Shown here piece after piece: positions 50,040 through 60,844 of a DNA stretch of 64,000 nucleotides. This DNA is from Rhynchosporium graminicola (lineage: Eukaryota > Ascomycota > Leotiomycetes > Helotiales > Ploettnerulaceae): NCBI GenBank assembly GCA_900074885.1, contig FJUW01000004.1:3074578-3138577 (forward strand), in the 5' to 3' direction. Every line of letters begins with the position of its first letter. Position 1 is the stretch's first letter. A program made the translations under genes and the position numbers. The notes under the pieces are model-generated. The model was not told the origin of the DNA, did no database searches, and saw nothing but the letters and a program-made list of their open reading frames with translations.

Positions 50040-52560
50040 ATTTAGAGCTTATCTCTAGTATCTCTATTACTCTTATTATCTGAACTACTTTTCCTTTTAA
50101 AGTCCTTCTTACTAGCTAAGTTTACTAGGGTATTATACTAACCTACTGGAATTTCAATTCTAGTAGTAATAAACTCTGCTCCTATTACTTCTAATATCTG
50201 AATTCCCTTTAAATATCTCTCTTTCAGTTTAATAACTTCTCTAGTAAGTTCCTAAATATAAAGCTCTTCTCTTAAGAGTATATAGACTTGCTTATAAGGC
50301 TGATCTGGACTAAGAGTAAGATTCTCTAAATTATACTTAATACTATAACTCTAAACTACTCTTTTATATATCTCTTATACCTTAGGAGTTAAAAACCTCT
50401 GATTATTATACTATTTGAACTTCTTCTTAAACTCTTTTAAGAGATATAGATTAGCTAGCCGGGTATAGTTTTTTATATCCTATTTAAAGTATAAATAGAG
50501 TTCTATAGGAGATTTGCCAGATAATAGGTAGTCCTCTTAAGACTTTTACTTTCGGATTAGTATTTTATTATAAATAGTAATTATTTATCGAAATAACCTC
50601 CTTAATTGCTCTATATATAAGAACTATAATACTATTATATTATATTTAGACTTATTAAATAGATTTCTCTTCTCTAAATCCCTAAAGTACTCTATCTACT
50701 GATTTATAAACTAGTTAATTAGAGTCCTCTAGAATCTCTTAATTCTCTAGTTTCTTATTAATATACTAAAAGCTAGTGCTTTAGTAATAGTAATATTAGG
50801 CTTTTCCTTCTATCTAAACCGGAATTATATAGCCTCTAATAACTTAGTCTCTTTCCCCTTATCTATATATATAGCTTTTAGAAACCTAAACTCTTTTACT
50901 ATATAGAGATAGAATCTACTAACTATAATTTGAGTTCTATTAGAAAAACTAATAAAGAAGCTAAGGATATAGCGATTATAACTATCTATAATACTATAGA
51001 TCTGAAAGCTAAAGCGAGAGAGTTTATTATACTTATTAATAGACTAAATTCTATTTAGACTTTTAACTATAAACTTTCGATAGAGCCTTAGGGTATTAAG
51101 TAACTTTGCTTATATAGTAATAAGATCTAATTAGAGAAGTAGATCCTATATAGTATACTTTAGTAGAGTTATTTAGTAATAAACTCTTAAATAAGTAGTA
51201 ACTTTCCAGTACTCTAATTATATAAGAATAGTATTCTTCATATTATAAAGTATAATATAAGAAATATACTATAAAAGCTCTAGTATAACTTCTAGAGCTT
51301 TATTCCTATAAGAGAAGTAGAGGTAAGCGCGGATCCGTCGAAGTTACTAGTCTTATAGCTTAGGGAACCTTTTAAATTCTACTAAGTAATAGAGTATATT
51401 CTTATGCTTTATATTATTATTATATAATTAAGAAACCTTATTTAAAAGTCTCTTATTTACTAAGTATTTATTTAGCTTTTAAGAAGTATCTCCCTAAAGC
51501 TTTAGCTTTCTATAGAAAGTTATTTTTCTATCTTTTATATTAATATAAAAATCTTAGATTATAAGAATAGACTTACGAGGCAGTTAATCCTTTCTTTAAT
51601 ATAATTCTTCTTACTTCTAGTAAAGGAAGTTTACGAGTAAAATATAAGTTATAGATCTCTTCTTTATATTAATCCTATATTTCTTAGGAGTTTAAAGATA
51701 GTATATTTATATTAGTTAAGGATTTTGAAAATAGAGAAAGAGGTAAGTTATATTTAATTAGTTAAAGAAATTTTTAGTAAAGTAGTAAAAAGCAATTTAG
51801 AGTTTATTCTAGTAATAGAGCGTTACTATATACTATTACTCTTAGAACTCTAGACTTATTCTAAATTCTACTCCCCTCCCTAGATTATAATACTATATAG
51901 TATAATCGAGATAAGACTCTATCTGTCCTATATAAGTAGAACTAGTACAGAACTACTTAACTAGAGTTATATCCTTTTTTTAAATAGTAACTCGCTTTCT
52001 ATAAATATAATATATATTAGAAGCTATCTTTTTTATTAATAAAATATACTATAAATAGATAGAGATTAATATTACTTTTAAAGAAAGATACTAAAAAAGC
52101 CTTAGTAGCTTCTTAAAGAGTAGCGATAGTAGAAGCTTAGAATCTTAAGTCGGACTTGAAATCTTAAGTAACCTCACGAACTAGGCGTTAGAAAGGGAGC
52201 TTTTAGATAAGTAGATTAAAACTCTTTTGAAACTTCCTGATTTCTCGTAATACTTTTACTATTAAGAGTTAGTTATATTACTATTAAGTATTACTATTAG
52301 AAGACTAAGTACTTACTATTAGATAGTAACTTACGGACTCTATTACTGGGTCTCTTAATAGGATAAGGACTTTCCTTCTTAGTATTACTCTTATATACTT
52401 ATTTTCGCTTATCCTAAGTAGCTAATCTTTTAGTTAGGGTTAGCTTCCGGGGCAGAGTGAATTTAGGAGTACTCTTCTTCTTAGGAGAAGGTGCTAGAGT
52501 AGCGGCTTTCTTAGGTTTCTTTACTATAGCTTTAGAGCGTGCTATCTTGACTATAAGCCT
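50040..52560 (-). pseudogene. decayed integrase-like (RNase H-fold DDE) transposase of T
   Basis: On the minus strand, an N-terminal basic region (KKPKKAATLAPSPKKK, about 52540..52490) is followed much later by an integrase-core signature. FQIYSIIDSYNRYIL (51006..50961) resembles the GIDGYSR block with the first catalytic Asp. DKGKET lies near 50860, where TDxGTE is expected. Then comes RNxRIKRFxR (50757..50723), the NQRIERFW-type block. A LLxGKSPIELYLYF stretch near 50520 also fits this family. The Gly-to-Ser and Trp/Gln-to-stop changes are RIP-type. This is the retroviral-type integrase family found in eukaryotic DNA transposons; the precise subfamily is not clear. Confidence 0.6.
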
Positions 52561-52989
52561 ATATTAGTATTATTACTATTACTATTATATATTACTATAT
52601 AGGGTATAACTTACTAAATAGTAGTTATAATATTATATGGATTTTAGAAGTTTAGAAACTCCTAGTTAAGAGTCTATTTATATATTAGTAAATACTAATA
52701 ACTTATTAAAGTAAACTATAAGTAAATAAATAAAAGAAGGAAGGAAAGAGTTACTAAGTAGTAAAGAAAAAGGAGCTAGTGAATATTAATCGAGTTTTAG
52801 GGATATAAATATATAGGAGGTACACCTCTACTTTAAAATAAATAACTACTTTTCCTATCGGAACTAAAACTAGTAAGTTCTATACCTTTCTCCTTCTATA
52901 TCTATATAGCCCTAATAGTAATATAGTATAATAATAGTCTATAATTATAATTCCTCTTAAATAAATAAAATACTAATTACTATACTAAC

Positions 52990-53785
52990 CTTCGACAAGC
53001 GCCGAGATACTATTAAGGTAGATACCTAACTTCAGATTAAGGTAGCTAGTAATACTAAGAGATAAGTAAGTACTTTTATATCTTCCTTATTATTTAGAGC
53101 TTCTCTAATATTTCTTTAGGCCTTATACTATACCTATAGTACTATAAAGAAGTAGGAGGGCTATAAAGACCTTTCAGATAAGGGAAAGAAGAGCTTAAAG
53201 GATAAAGCTAAAGCTAGAGTTCTAGTTAAGAGAGCTAAAGCTAGTAAGAAGTTTAATAATTTAGTTACTAGGTTCCTAGATATTAAGAATAAGTAATTAG
53301 AGTTAGTTCTTAAGAAGGAGAAAGCTATAAGAAAGAAAGCACTAGGAGTTAATTCTAGAGTAAGTCCTATTACTATTACTTATTACTATCTATTCTAATT
53401 ATAATTTAGCGGAAGAGAAAAGCTAGAGAGCTTAAAGAAGATAATAATAATAATTTAACTTCTAGTATTAGAGGTTCCTTTAAGAAGAACTTAGAGCTTC
53501 TAATTATAAGATTAGAAGTAAAGATTATTAAGAAGAGTAATAAGAAGTATAGAGTTAGTAAGAAGGAGATAGCGGCTTTTATAAGAGAAGTTACTAATCC
53601 TAAGGCTATTAAGGACTTTTATACTAGAGATAAGGAGATTAAGGTTAAAGAAGATAACTATAATAGTAATAATATTATTATTAAGGTCTCTACTAATAAA
53701 GAAGAAGATAATAAGGATAATAAAGAAGAGTTCTCTAAGTAGGAGGGATTTATTATTCTAGATAGAGATAATAATAAGGAGTAGA
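52990..53785 (+). pseudogene. Lys/Glu-rich ORF near the right end of T
   Basis: The plus-strand frame from about 53400 is open for long stretches (FKKNLELLIIRLEVKIIKKS, IAAFIREVTNPKAIKDFYTR) and ends at 53785 in acidic low-complexity sequence. A similar Lys-rich frame occupies 53150..53360 and may be a preceding exon. Function not recognised. It lies inside the TIRs and outside all retroelements, so it belongs to T. Confidence 0.45.
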
Positions 53786-53927
53786 TTTACTATTTCTCTT
53801 CCTCTACCATAATACCCTTAATTGAACTTTTATAAAAGACTAAATTATTCCGTATCACTATTTACTATTACTATATAATCTAAAAAGTAAATGATTCAAA
53901 AAAGTAATTAATTCTATCAATATTTAC

Positions 53928-54019
53928 TTAGTAACTAAATATTCTAGTGTTCCTAGGTTTTTCCTGTAAAAAAATGCTAAAATCTCAGATAAGATACCCA
54001 CTCGTTATCTACCGCTATA
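53928..54019 (-). repeat. right terminal inverted repeat of T
   Basis: Inverse partner of 16483..16575. Read on the minus strand it starts TATAGCGGTAGATAACG and includes TTATCTGAGATTTTAGC, identical in both arms. Immediately outside lies GTTAG, then normal-composition DNA leading to the methyltransferase gene. Confidence 0.8.
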
Positions 54020-54356
54020 GTTAGGGAGCGTATCATCATCATACGCATCATCAAGCTTCGCTAGGTCAGCGATTAAGTATTAGTTGCCCAAACAGAAGCG
54101 AGTACGGATCCAGCCCCCCCTGCACGCCGCGCTAGCAACCTCGAGCGAAATCTGTATAAGATCTGTTTGGTTTCTACAATCGACTTTCTCTCTTATTATC
54201 CACACAGCTCGAATCGACGAGTTCATTAGATTTCAAAAACTACTCGATTTCGCTGGTGATATTTCAACAACTTTCAAATCCAGGCTGAGCTCAAATATTG
54301 GTCGATCAAAGAGATCAGAAAGGTGCCAAGGCCTCAATTCTTCAACTGGATTCGCA
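54020..54356. promoter_or_regulatory. short upstream region of the methyltransferase gene, bordering T
   Basis: Only 337 bp separate the end of T from the ATG at 54357. The region begins with the presumed target duplication GTTAG and has an (ATC)n-like run (54032..54055). Composition is normal, showing that heavy decay stops at the transposon edge. If T is a recent arrival, it displaced the distal promoter of this gene. Confidence 0.55.
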
Positions 54357-55052
54357 ATGGAAATACCGGAACTGCCCACGATCCTTCTGGCACTCATCGG
54401 CTTTTTAGCAAGCTATCTAAGCATGCAATGCTTTACAGACCCAAACTCGAACACAACTGCATCATCCACCGTCCAAGACCGCATCACACGCTTCACAAAC
54501 CCCAATTTCCTCCTCGTGAATCGCATCATTGTTTTAGCAATTGGCCTAATCCACGCTCTCCTGATCCTCAACCCTACAACCCCCAACTATCTCCTCTGTC
54601 CCAAGCCATCCAATCTAAACCTCTCGCTCTTCACCTGGACCCGCCACTCTTCCATCTGTCTCCTTCTGATCCTAATCTTCGCGCCTCTCCGACTCCTGGC
54701 TTTCGCGCAGCTCGGCGAGAATTTCACGTTCAAGCTTGATAGGCCGCAGAACCTGGTGACGAGCGGGGTTTATGCTTATGTTCAGCATCCGTCGTATACC
54801 GCTCTGGCGGTTGTTGTTTCGGCTCATTGGATGCTGTTTCAGAGATCGGATGGAGTAGCGGGGTGTTGGATGAGTGAGGCTGTGGCTAGGAGTCAGTGGT
54901 GGAGTCTGGTCGGATGGGGGTCGGTGGCTGGAGCGCTTTCTCTGGTGAGGAAAAGGGTTGTGGATGAGGAGAGGATGTTAAAGGAGACGTTTGGGAGGCA
55001 GTGGGAGGATTGGCATAGGAGGACGAAGAGGTTCGTGCCGGGGGTGATCTAA
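54357..55052 (+). CDS. isoprenylcysteine carboxyl methyltransferase family membrane protein
   Basis: A single exon of 231 aa. The frame is open upstream, but 54357 is its only ATG before the conserved part. Membrane segments are visible at about residues 7-25, 46-66 and 95-115, with another hydrophobic stretch in the C-terminal domain. The C-terminal part has the family signature: LGENFTFKLDRPQNLVTSGV, then YAYVQHPSYTA (the (R/Q)HPxY cofactor-site motif), a VVDEERMLKETFG block, and WxxWHRRTKRFVPG. Members of this ICMT/PEMT-like fold methylate prenylated cysteines or lipids in the ER using S-adenosylmethionine. The length is close to Ste14, but the N-terminal half is not typical, so the substrate is open. 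It is convergent with the following gene. Confidence 0.82.
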   Translation: MEIPELPTILLALIGFLASYLSMQCFTDPNSNTTASSTVQDRITRFTNPNFLLVNRIIVLAIGLIHALLILNPTTPNYLLCPKPSNLNLSLFTWTRHSSICLLLILIFAPLRLLAFAQLGENFTFKLDRPQNLVTSGVYAYVQHPSYTALAVVVSAHWMLFQRSDGVAGCWMSEAVARSQWWSLVGWGSVAGALSLVRKRVVDEERMLKETFGRQWEDWHRRTKRFVPGVI

Positions 55053-55569
55053 GAGTGGTGGAGTAAGAGTAGTTTTTTGCTGCTTTAGGAAGTGTCGCTT
55101 AAGTGCATGTCCGATGCTTGACGATTGCTCTAAATATTCAAGTCCAGTTGCCTTCGTATTGGGTAGCACTGAAGAAGGAGGCAGGCGTGATTCTTAGTAT
55201 GCGAAAGCATGGACAGATGGACTTCTAAGCAACTCAATGGGAAGCAACACTACATGTAAAAGCGTCGCTGCTGTGACAGAATTCCTCCAAGAGTATGTTC
55301 GTTGAATCATTACAACATCATTCACATCATAAGTGCTAAGTTTCTTGAACCTTCTTTCCTACACAGTTTGGATCTCTCCCAGTTTTGAAGTCACCAGCTT
55401 GATCATTCCAACTTCAATCAATGCATGTTCGTAATGAGATATGGTACCCATTCCGTATCTATTTTTTTTTCAGCATGCACTTGCTTGCTCTAGACACTCT
55501 CACAAGCTGACGTGCTGATCCAGATAGTCTGTACCCCTTTAGGAACATCAAGGCTGGGCTGAAGCTATA
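55053..55569. other. convergent 3' intergenic region
   Basis: About 0.5 kb between two genes that face each other. It holds a poly-T run (55461..55470). No gene is seen; the open frame at 54978..55169 overlaps the methyltransferase on the other strand. Confidence 0.6.
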
Positions 55570-56399
55570 TCAGATCATTGCTGGAGAATCAGCACCAGCC
55601 TTCCGGCTCTGAGCACCAACCTCTCCAGCACCCGCAGCCGTAGCATCACGATAAACAGGCAGACTTGGTGGATTAACCTCATCCTCGTCGTCATCTTTCT
55701 TATCAAACGTAATCCTTCCCTCAAATTTGAGTCTACTTCCTCGACCCAGATCGGCCGCCGACAAGTAATGGAAAGGTCTGCATTAAAAAGAATCAGTGAG
55801 ATTCCGAAGTACCAAGCTTGTGAACAAGGCAGCGAGTAGGAAGATAGAGGATTCAGTGCAACAAACACCACGATCTTAGCCCCAAGAGTCTCTCCATAAT
55901 ACCAACTACGATACGGCACAGGCGCCGTAAATCCCAATACCAGGGTCGCCAGCACGATATCAATAGCCATCTGTACGAAACCTACCAACAACCAAGTAGG
56001 GAACTTGTTCTTCGGCTCCTTCGTCGTGATTCTAGATCCCCGCTTTCTGAATTCAATCCTAAGATTCCTAATTCTGACTCGGAGAAAACCAGTCAAGAGA
56101 TGGTGTAACGGGACCCAAAGCTGTCGGCCCATGGCGATGAACACGAATATGGACGCGGGCATTGCTTGCTCGCGGTGAGACAAGAGCATGGCGATTCCGC
56201 CGCTGAGGTAGAGGAAGGAGGATACGCAGCGCAGGTAGATCGTAGGGTGGAAGGAGTACTTGATTTGTTTCTGCTTGGACGGGGTGCTGGGATTGTCATG
56301 GTCGTGTGGATCGAGGAAGTGCTCATCTTCGCCTGTTGAATCGAGCGAGGGACGAGTGTTCTCCTCTGAAAGACGGTGATATCGAGTGACTACTGCCAT
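55570..56399 (-). CDS. multi-pass membrane protein of unknown function
   Basis: Exons 56399..55867 and 55777..55570 (intron 89 bp, GTTTGT to GCAG) give 246 aa. The start was taken at MAVVTRYHRLSEEN, because sequence upstream of it is not protein-like. The N-terminal 60 residues are polar and acidic. Hydrophobic segments follow at about residues 70-88 (VSSFLYLSGGIAMLL), 96-115 and 150-172 (WLLVGFVQMAIDIVLATLVL), with a last one across the splice junction (AKIVVPFHYL). The C-terminal tail is charged (KKDDDEDEV) and ends SRKAGADSPAMI. No family was recognised; such four-helix proteins with acidic tails are common unnamed fungal proteins. The splice is supported by the change of frame and by phase agreement. 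Confidence 0.65.
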
Positions 56400-58002
56400 G
56401 TCGCAGTCTATGTGCAGGTGATCATAATAGAGATCCCAAATTGAATTTTTGTCGTGTCTACGGAGAAGAAAGTGCAGAAATGTACATATATAAAGATTGG
56501 GCGACGATGCGACATTGCAAATTCTATAAGTTACTACCCTGCTGAGCAAGGGATCTACCAGCACGCACAAAACAAGCAGTAATCTTTACAACGCGTAGCA
56601 ATAAATCAAAACTCAATATGTAAACAGACGGAAACGAATGACGATTGAGGTTATCCTGTTGCCTTAACGGGTTCCACTTCCGGGTTTTCGGATTTTGTCA
56701 GCCTGGAAAGATCATTGATTCATTGGCCAGCTGCAACGTGAGTGGGCCAAGTCAAGCAATACATACATACAAGCTTTCCGGGTTGATCCCAAAGCAATCG
56801 TAAATCTCCTCTTTAGGACGCGTACAGACAAAAGCAACATTTTCTGACACTCAACAACAAAAGCAGCAAAGCAGCACCAGCCCATGTCAGAGCTACCCCG
56901 CCAGCCGGACTTCCGCAGACGATGAAAGAAACTAGAAGCCATACGGCGCGTGCTACAAAATGTGCACGAGGAGTATGTATCTAGGCAGGTGCGAACCTCA
57001 ATTTCAAACCTGCCCAGCGATACTGCGGAAATACATCTTATCTTTTCCCTCATCCCTGCCTACTCATGCGCACACTCCTCAAGTTACACGGTCCCTAGGC
57101 ATGCATTCTTAACAAAACAGCATGGCAAGATCGCTTCGACGAGAACGGGTGCGGCACGAAGGCATAGTCAGTCACGCCTTGGAAAACAAGAATTCCATGT
57201 ATTCCATTCCAGTTGAGCCCAGCCGATGCCGATGGCGCTGAAAACGTATACAAAACTGAAAGCCACAACGGCTCGCTCTCGTTGCTTGCTGTCCTTGCAT
57301 AGGATGTAGCGGTGGCCGTTCCCTCTTTCAATATGCGTGGTCGCCATCCATCCATCTATAGTCAGTCAACTTGCCACAACAAGAGGACGATATGGAAGCG
57401 AGGCGGGTCCAATTCTTTCTTCGCCGGCGAAGCGTGACCTTGCCAGGGCTCTCAAAGACAGAGAACATATCGATAAAGAGTGACAGCTCAGCCTTAAAGT
57501 CGCGAAAACATAATAGGGTATTGCCTGAAACTAGTATTCAATGTCATATAATGTATTGATGACTTGACTAGTTGACAATGAGAATAAGTTCCTAGCTCGC
57601 TTTGCCGGAGACGAATTTACCTAGCCGCACACCGAGGGCATAAGGTGGCAAGTCATGGCCAATGCAGCTATTAGCTATGCATGAGATGAGAAAATGGGTA
57701 GGCGCATGATCGTGGTAAAAAACGGACATATGTGAGCCCGATGGGGGCTCAAGCGCTCAATTTCCTGAGAATAACTTCTTGACCCGAAATGGGCTTTTTC
57801 GTAAGAGGGTCGTGATGAACCTGATGGCTTCATTAGCTTGAAACCGAGATTCGTGCAAGCCTACTTGATTTATGTTAGCGTTTGTCAAAAGGATCAAAAG
57901 GAAGAATCGGACGCTCGGGAACTCGATAGGCTATGAGGTGAATTTAGACTGTATCGCATTTGCTATTGATGGTCGATGCCAGTCATTGCTACCCGAAAGC
58001 TT
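56400..58002. other. intergenic region with one possible small gene
   Basis: About 1.6 kb. Apart from the short ORF at 57168..57347 nothing is supported. Other open frames (56712..57053, 56950..57216, 57371..57559, 57872..58198) have random composition or overlap the next gene in antisense. Confidence 0.5.
57168..57347 (-). CDS. possible 59-residue single-pass membrane peptide
   Basis: The ORF starts MATTHIERGNGHRYILCKD and continues with a charged KQRERA stretch and one clear hydrophobic helix (AVVAFSFVYVFSAIGIGWAQ), ending WNTWNSCFPRRD. Charged N-terminus, one helix and a Trp-rich end look like a real small mitochondrial or ER membrane protein. An overlapping, longer frame on the same strand (57095..57355) looks less protein-like. 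The GTGACT near the stop might be a splice donor, in which case the protein would be longer. Confidence 0.4.
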   Translation of the reverse strand: MATTHIERGNGHRYILCKDSKQRERAVVAFSFVYVFSAIGIGWAQLEWNTWNSCFPRRD

Positions 58003-59234
58003 TCAAACAGCCCAATATACATCAATCTGCACTTTCTCAATCATATTCACCCAGCCCGGAAAACGTGCTTTCCCCCAAACAGTCACAATATCACCAACCC
58101 GCATATCCCTCACAAATTGTCCGTTTGCAGTATTCCTCCCTCGTCCTTGTTCCTCCAACGCCTTTCCTCCTAGCGAGTCAGGGTCAATACCATCATGACA
58201 TGACCATACAATCTTGTATTCCTCAGCCTTCTTCTTGGAGGTACGATTCTTCTGTAGACAGTCCAGAGTTGGAAGGAGAGGATGCTCGAAGCGGTTCGGA
58301 GAATTTGGGTGAACTTTTGGTGAGATAGTCTCGACTGTGCATGCCAGAGGTCGATTTTCTCTCCTGCTTGTCGAGCCATGTTCGAGTAGTAAGGTGGGAA
58401 AAGCATCCGTCCCGGGAATCGTATCAGACACGGTCGATACTGTAGATGAATTAGCACCATATTGACAAAGATAACGAGCTACGATAAGTAGGTGATATTT
58501 ACTTACGATGGATCTTCTCCTTGCCAACATCAAACCAGGTAAATGAGCCTTTAAATGTACCCTTGTGCTCTGACGCTCCTCCCCATCCTTGATCATGGCT
58601 GATAATGGTAAACACTATCTTCCGACATGAAGTTTCTCCCCGCATTTGACTTTTGGTCGCCCATTGCTTCTTCATATCCTCCGTAATGTCCGAGGGGAGA
58701 CTATCATAATTTCGCCATGGACTCGCAGGTATATTGGGGTACGAACGGCAACCTCCGTCCATTGAGCAAGTGTTGGGATAACTCTTATCCGTGACGTAGC
58801 CCAGGGGAAGTGATCTCAACTATGTATTTGTCAGAACTCTTCATTGTGTATTTATTGGTGCTAGTACTCACTAGAAATCGATCCTCAGTAGATTCGCTCG
58901 AACCAGATCCGCCAGAACGCACATGTAGCTCTCCACCTATGCGACACATACTTGTACGTGGGTAATACTCCGCGAAATCAATTATGGTGTCAATAAGCTC
59001 GATGGGGAGCTTGAAGTTCTTGAATAAGGTCTCTTTCGTAGAGATTACATCTTCAACGCTGGGAGTGTAGCGGTCGGATGGGAAGAACGAGGTCGGGAGG
59101 TTCTTGTCCATGGTTGATTGCGGTTGCGAGGCCTTAGATATGGCGGGAGATTGTATTTTACTTCGGGACCATGCTGCGCTGTACCAGTACCATACGAAGG
59201 CTGCGCTGATAAGTAATAGAAGAAGTCCAGGCAT
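58003..59234 (-). CDS. F-box-like protein of a fungal family of unknown function
   Basis: Exons 59234..58872, 58819..58507 and 58439..58003 (introns 52 and 67 bp, GTGAGT and GTAAGT donors) give 370 aa with agreeing phases. The N-terminus has a short hydrophobic segment (LLLLLISAAFVWYWY). An F-box-like helix LPIELIDTIIDFAEYYP follows at about residues 76-92. The conserved body includes RKIVFTIISHDQGWGG and GSFTWFDVG. The C-terminus GDIVTVWGKARFPGWVN, then IEKVQIDVYWAV, is the hallmark of a widespread ascomycete family. An alternative start is the Met at residue 42 (MDKNLPTSFFPSD), which would remove the membrane segment. An F-box suggests a ubiquitin-ligase adaptor; that is inference, since the rest is uncharacterised. 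Confidence 0.75.
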
Positions 59235-59890
59235 GGGGAGTTGCTTTCTTTGCTGCAGGGCTATTGTTTGGTAGGTGGCTCTTCTTTGAAGTCTGAAAGT
59301 ATTTCGGGACTGTTGATCTTGTTGTGGTTGTGACTCAGGATGTTCGAGGTTTGTACGTATAGGTAGTCGGTAGTCAGTTGTTGAGTTGGGGGTACTGATC
59401 TAGGGAAATGAGTGAGTGTTGATCAGGAAAATGGGGATGGTATTACAAGAACCACGTCTTACCAGTACTTCACGACCTGGGGCTGATATCCCGCCCGCAT
59501 TACAGTACGCACTTTCTGGCAGGGATATGCGGGAGGTGGACCTCGGTTAAGTATAGCAATAAATTACCTTAGCGCAGGTAAGGTAAGGAAGGCATTGTAT
59601 GGCTGACGCGCCACCTACGAGCTAAAACACCCTAGAACATATTTCTGCCATGTAAGAAGTAGATAGGTAAGGTAAGATTCCTACCTTAGATAGGTAATTA
59701 TCTCCACATGAAATGTCTCCGAAAAGCAAACGATTTTTCTACAGAGTACATTTCTCCCCTTCTTCTTAGATAGTTGATTTTCTCCTCTGCATCAAGCCTT
59801 TACTGTTATCTAACAGTTTCCGAGCCCAGCTTATCTTGCTACAAACATTAACGCAGCAGGTAAAGTCCCGCCTCTCGTAATTCGACATTT
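59235..59890. other. intergenic region with AGGTAAGGTAAGG-type repeats
   Basis: Upstream of the F-box-like gene. It contains clustered GGTAAGGTAAG / TACCTTA motifs at 59565..59592 and 59667..59698. These simple motifs occur upstream of several genes in the window (for example CCTACCTAGGTAGG at 1401..1414). No gene is seen. Confidence 0.5.
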
Positions 59891-60844
59891 TTACTGGTGG
59901 AGATCCGTGTCTTCTTGTCCTTTTCCTCTGGCGCCTTCCATGAACCTTTCATTTTTCTGGGGATGATTGTTTTCATTTCCTGGCTTTTCAAGCGAGCATA
60001 GCAAGCGAGCCTCAGTTCTCAAAATGCGAACGGTAAGGGTTGCCCTCAATTCCTGATACGAGCACCTTTGTCGTCTAAGAATGGAAGATATCGCGATCCT
60101 CCCAGTATAACTAACAAGAAATTCATCAAGCTTGGAACTGATCATGTCAGCCTCGTATGAAACTGCATACGGTAGTCATCTTCATTAAAGAATGCGGTCG
60201 TCTCGCCTCGATCGTCCTCTGTACCTAAAAACCGGAGCCTGGTCAGCAAACGCAGAAACATTATTGCCTATCTGTGAAATAGAGTGGTTTCTAGAATGTG
60301 TTTCCTTTAGACGGAGTGATACATCAATCAAACTTCGAATGTCCTCCGATGTTGAGTTCCAGAGCTCTTCACAATTCAACACCAAGATCTTCCGATACTT
60401 CCCTTCAGTCTAATTTTGACTCTTCAGTCTAATTTTGACTCTTCAGTCTAATTTTGACTCTCAAATTTCGATCTCACAACGAGCTCGTACTCACTTTTAG
60501 TACGTATCGCCTGTAGATACGACCGCAAGTCCAGTCTCTTGTTATTGAAAGATCTCAGCATAAGCTTACGGCGTAAATCCATACATCTTCTCGAGACATC
60601 CTCAGCTTTTACAAAGTCTCGACCTCTTACTTGGTGATAGAAAATGAGCATCCTAGTTAAGTTAGAAGTGATCCAAGCCCTTAGGTACATGATATTGCAT
60701 GGAAAGGAGGTGACTGTTTGTTTGTTTAGCGAAGCGGTCGCCTCGTATCAAGTTACCTTTGAACTTGAAAAGCAAAGGATACAGATAGATGCGCTTCTTT
60801 GACGGTGAATTACATCTCCTGCCGTCTGATTTGAAGCGACCCAT
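59891..60844 (-). CDS. four-exon hypothetical protein
   Basis: Exons 60844..60757, 60629..60495, 60402..60225 and 60137..59891 join in agreeing phases into 186 aa. Donors are GTAACT, GTGAGT and GTACAG, with acceptors CCAAG, GAAG and TCAG. The start is MGRFKSDGRRCNSPSKKR. The protein is rich in Arg and Lys (DVSRRCMDLRRKLMLRSF, QAIRTKRKYRKIL) with a helical middle (LWNSTSEDIRSLIDVSLRL). It has no signal peptide, membrane segment or known domain. Exon 1-2 splicing is the weakest join. Support comes from four consecutive frames that fit by phase and from its divergent position to the MYND pseudogene. It may be lineage-specific. Confidence 0.5.
60403..60459. repeat. three tandem 19-bp copies inside an intron
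   Basis: CTTCAGTCTAATTTTGACT is present three times without a break. In the direction of the minus-strand gene each unit reads AGTCAAAATTAGACTGAAG, so each ends with a possible acceptor AAG after a pyrimidine-poor stretch. The copies fill most of the 92-bp intron 60403..60494. Confidence 0.9.

Larger units (their letters stand above)
16482..54019. mobile_element. outer TIR DNA transposon T, expanded to 37.5 kb by nested retroelements
   Basis: The two edges of the TA-rich block are inverted copies of each other over about 90 bp, and both contain GGTAGATAACGAGTGGGT. GTTAG lies directly outside the left end (16477..16481) and the right end (54020..54024), suggesting a 5-bp target duplication; the two ends are offset by one base. 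Without E1 and its contents, T is about 5.75 kb (16482..17097 plus 48879..54019). It holds a plus-strand decayed ORF split by E1, a minus-strand integrase-like gene, and a Lys-rich plus-strand ORF near the right end. C-to-T and G-to-A decay is dense throughout. The integrase-type transposase and short target duplication recall Ginger-like elements, but assignment is open. Confidence 0.75.

Noticed and set aside
16482..54019. A Starship-like giant element carrying cargo genes
   Set aside because: No captain-type tyrosine recombinase near an end, no non-transposon cargo, and long TIRs are present, which Starships lack.
16482..54019. A regional centromere (long AT-rich, gene-free block)
   Set aside because: All of the block is accounted for by identifiable transposons with target duplications. 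A centromere would need chromatin data, although the block may still be heterochromatic.
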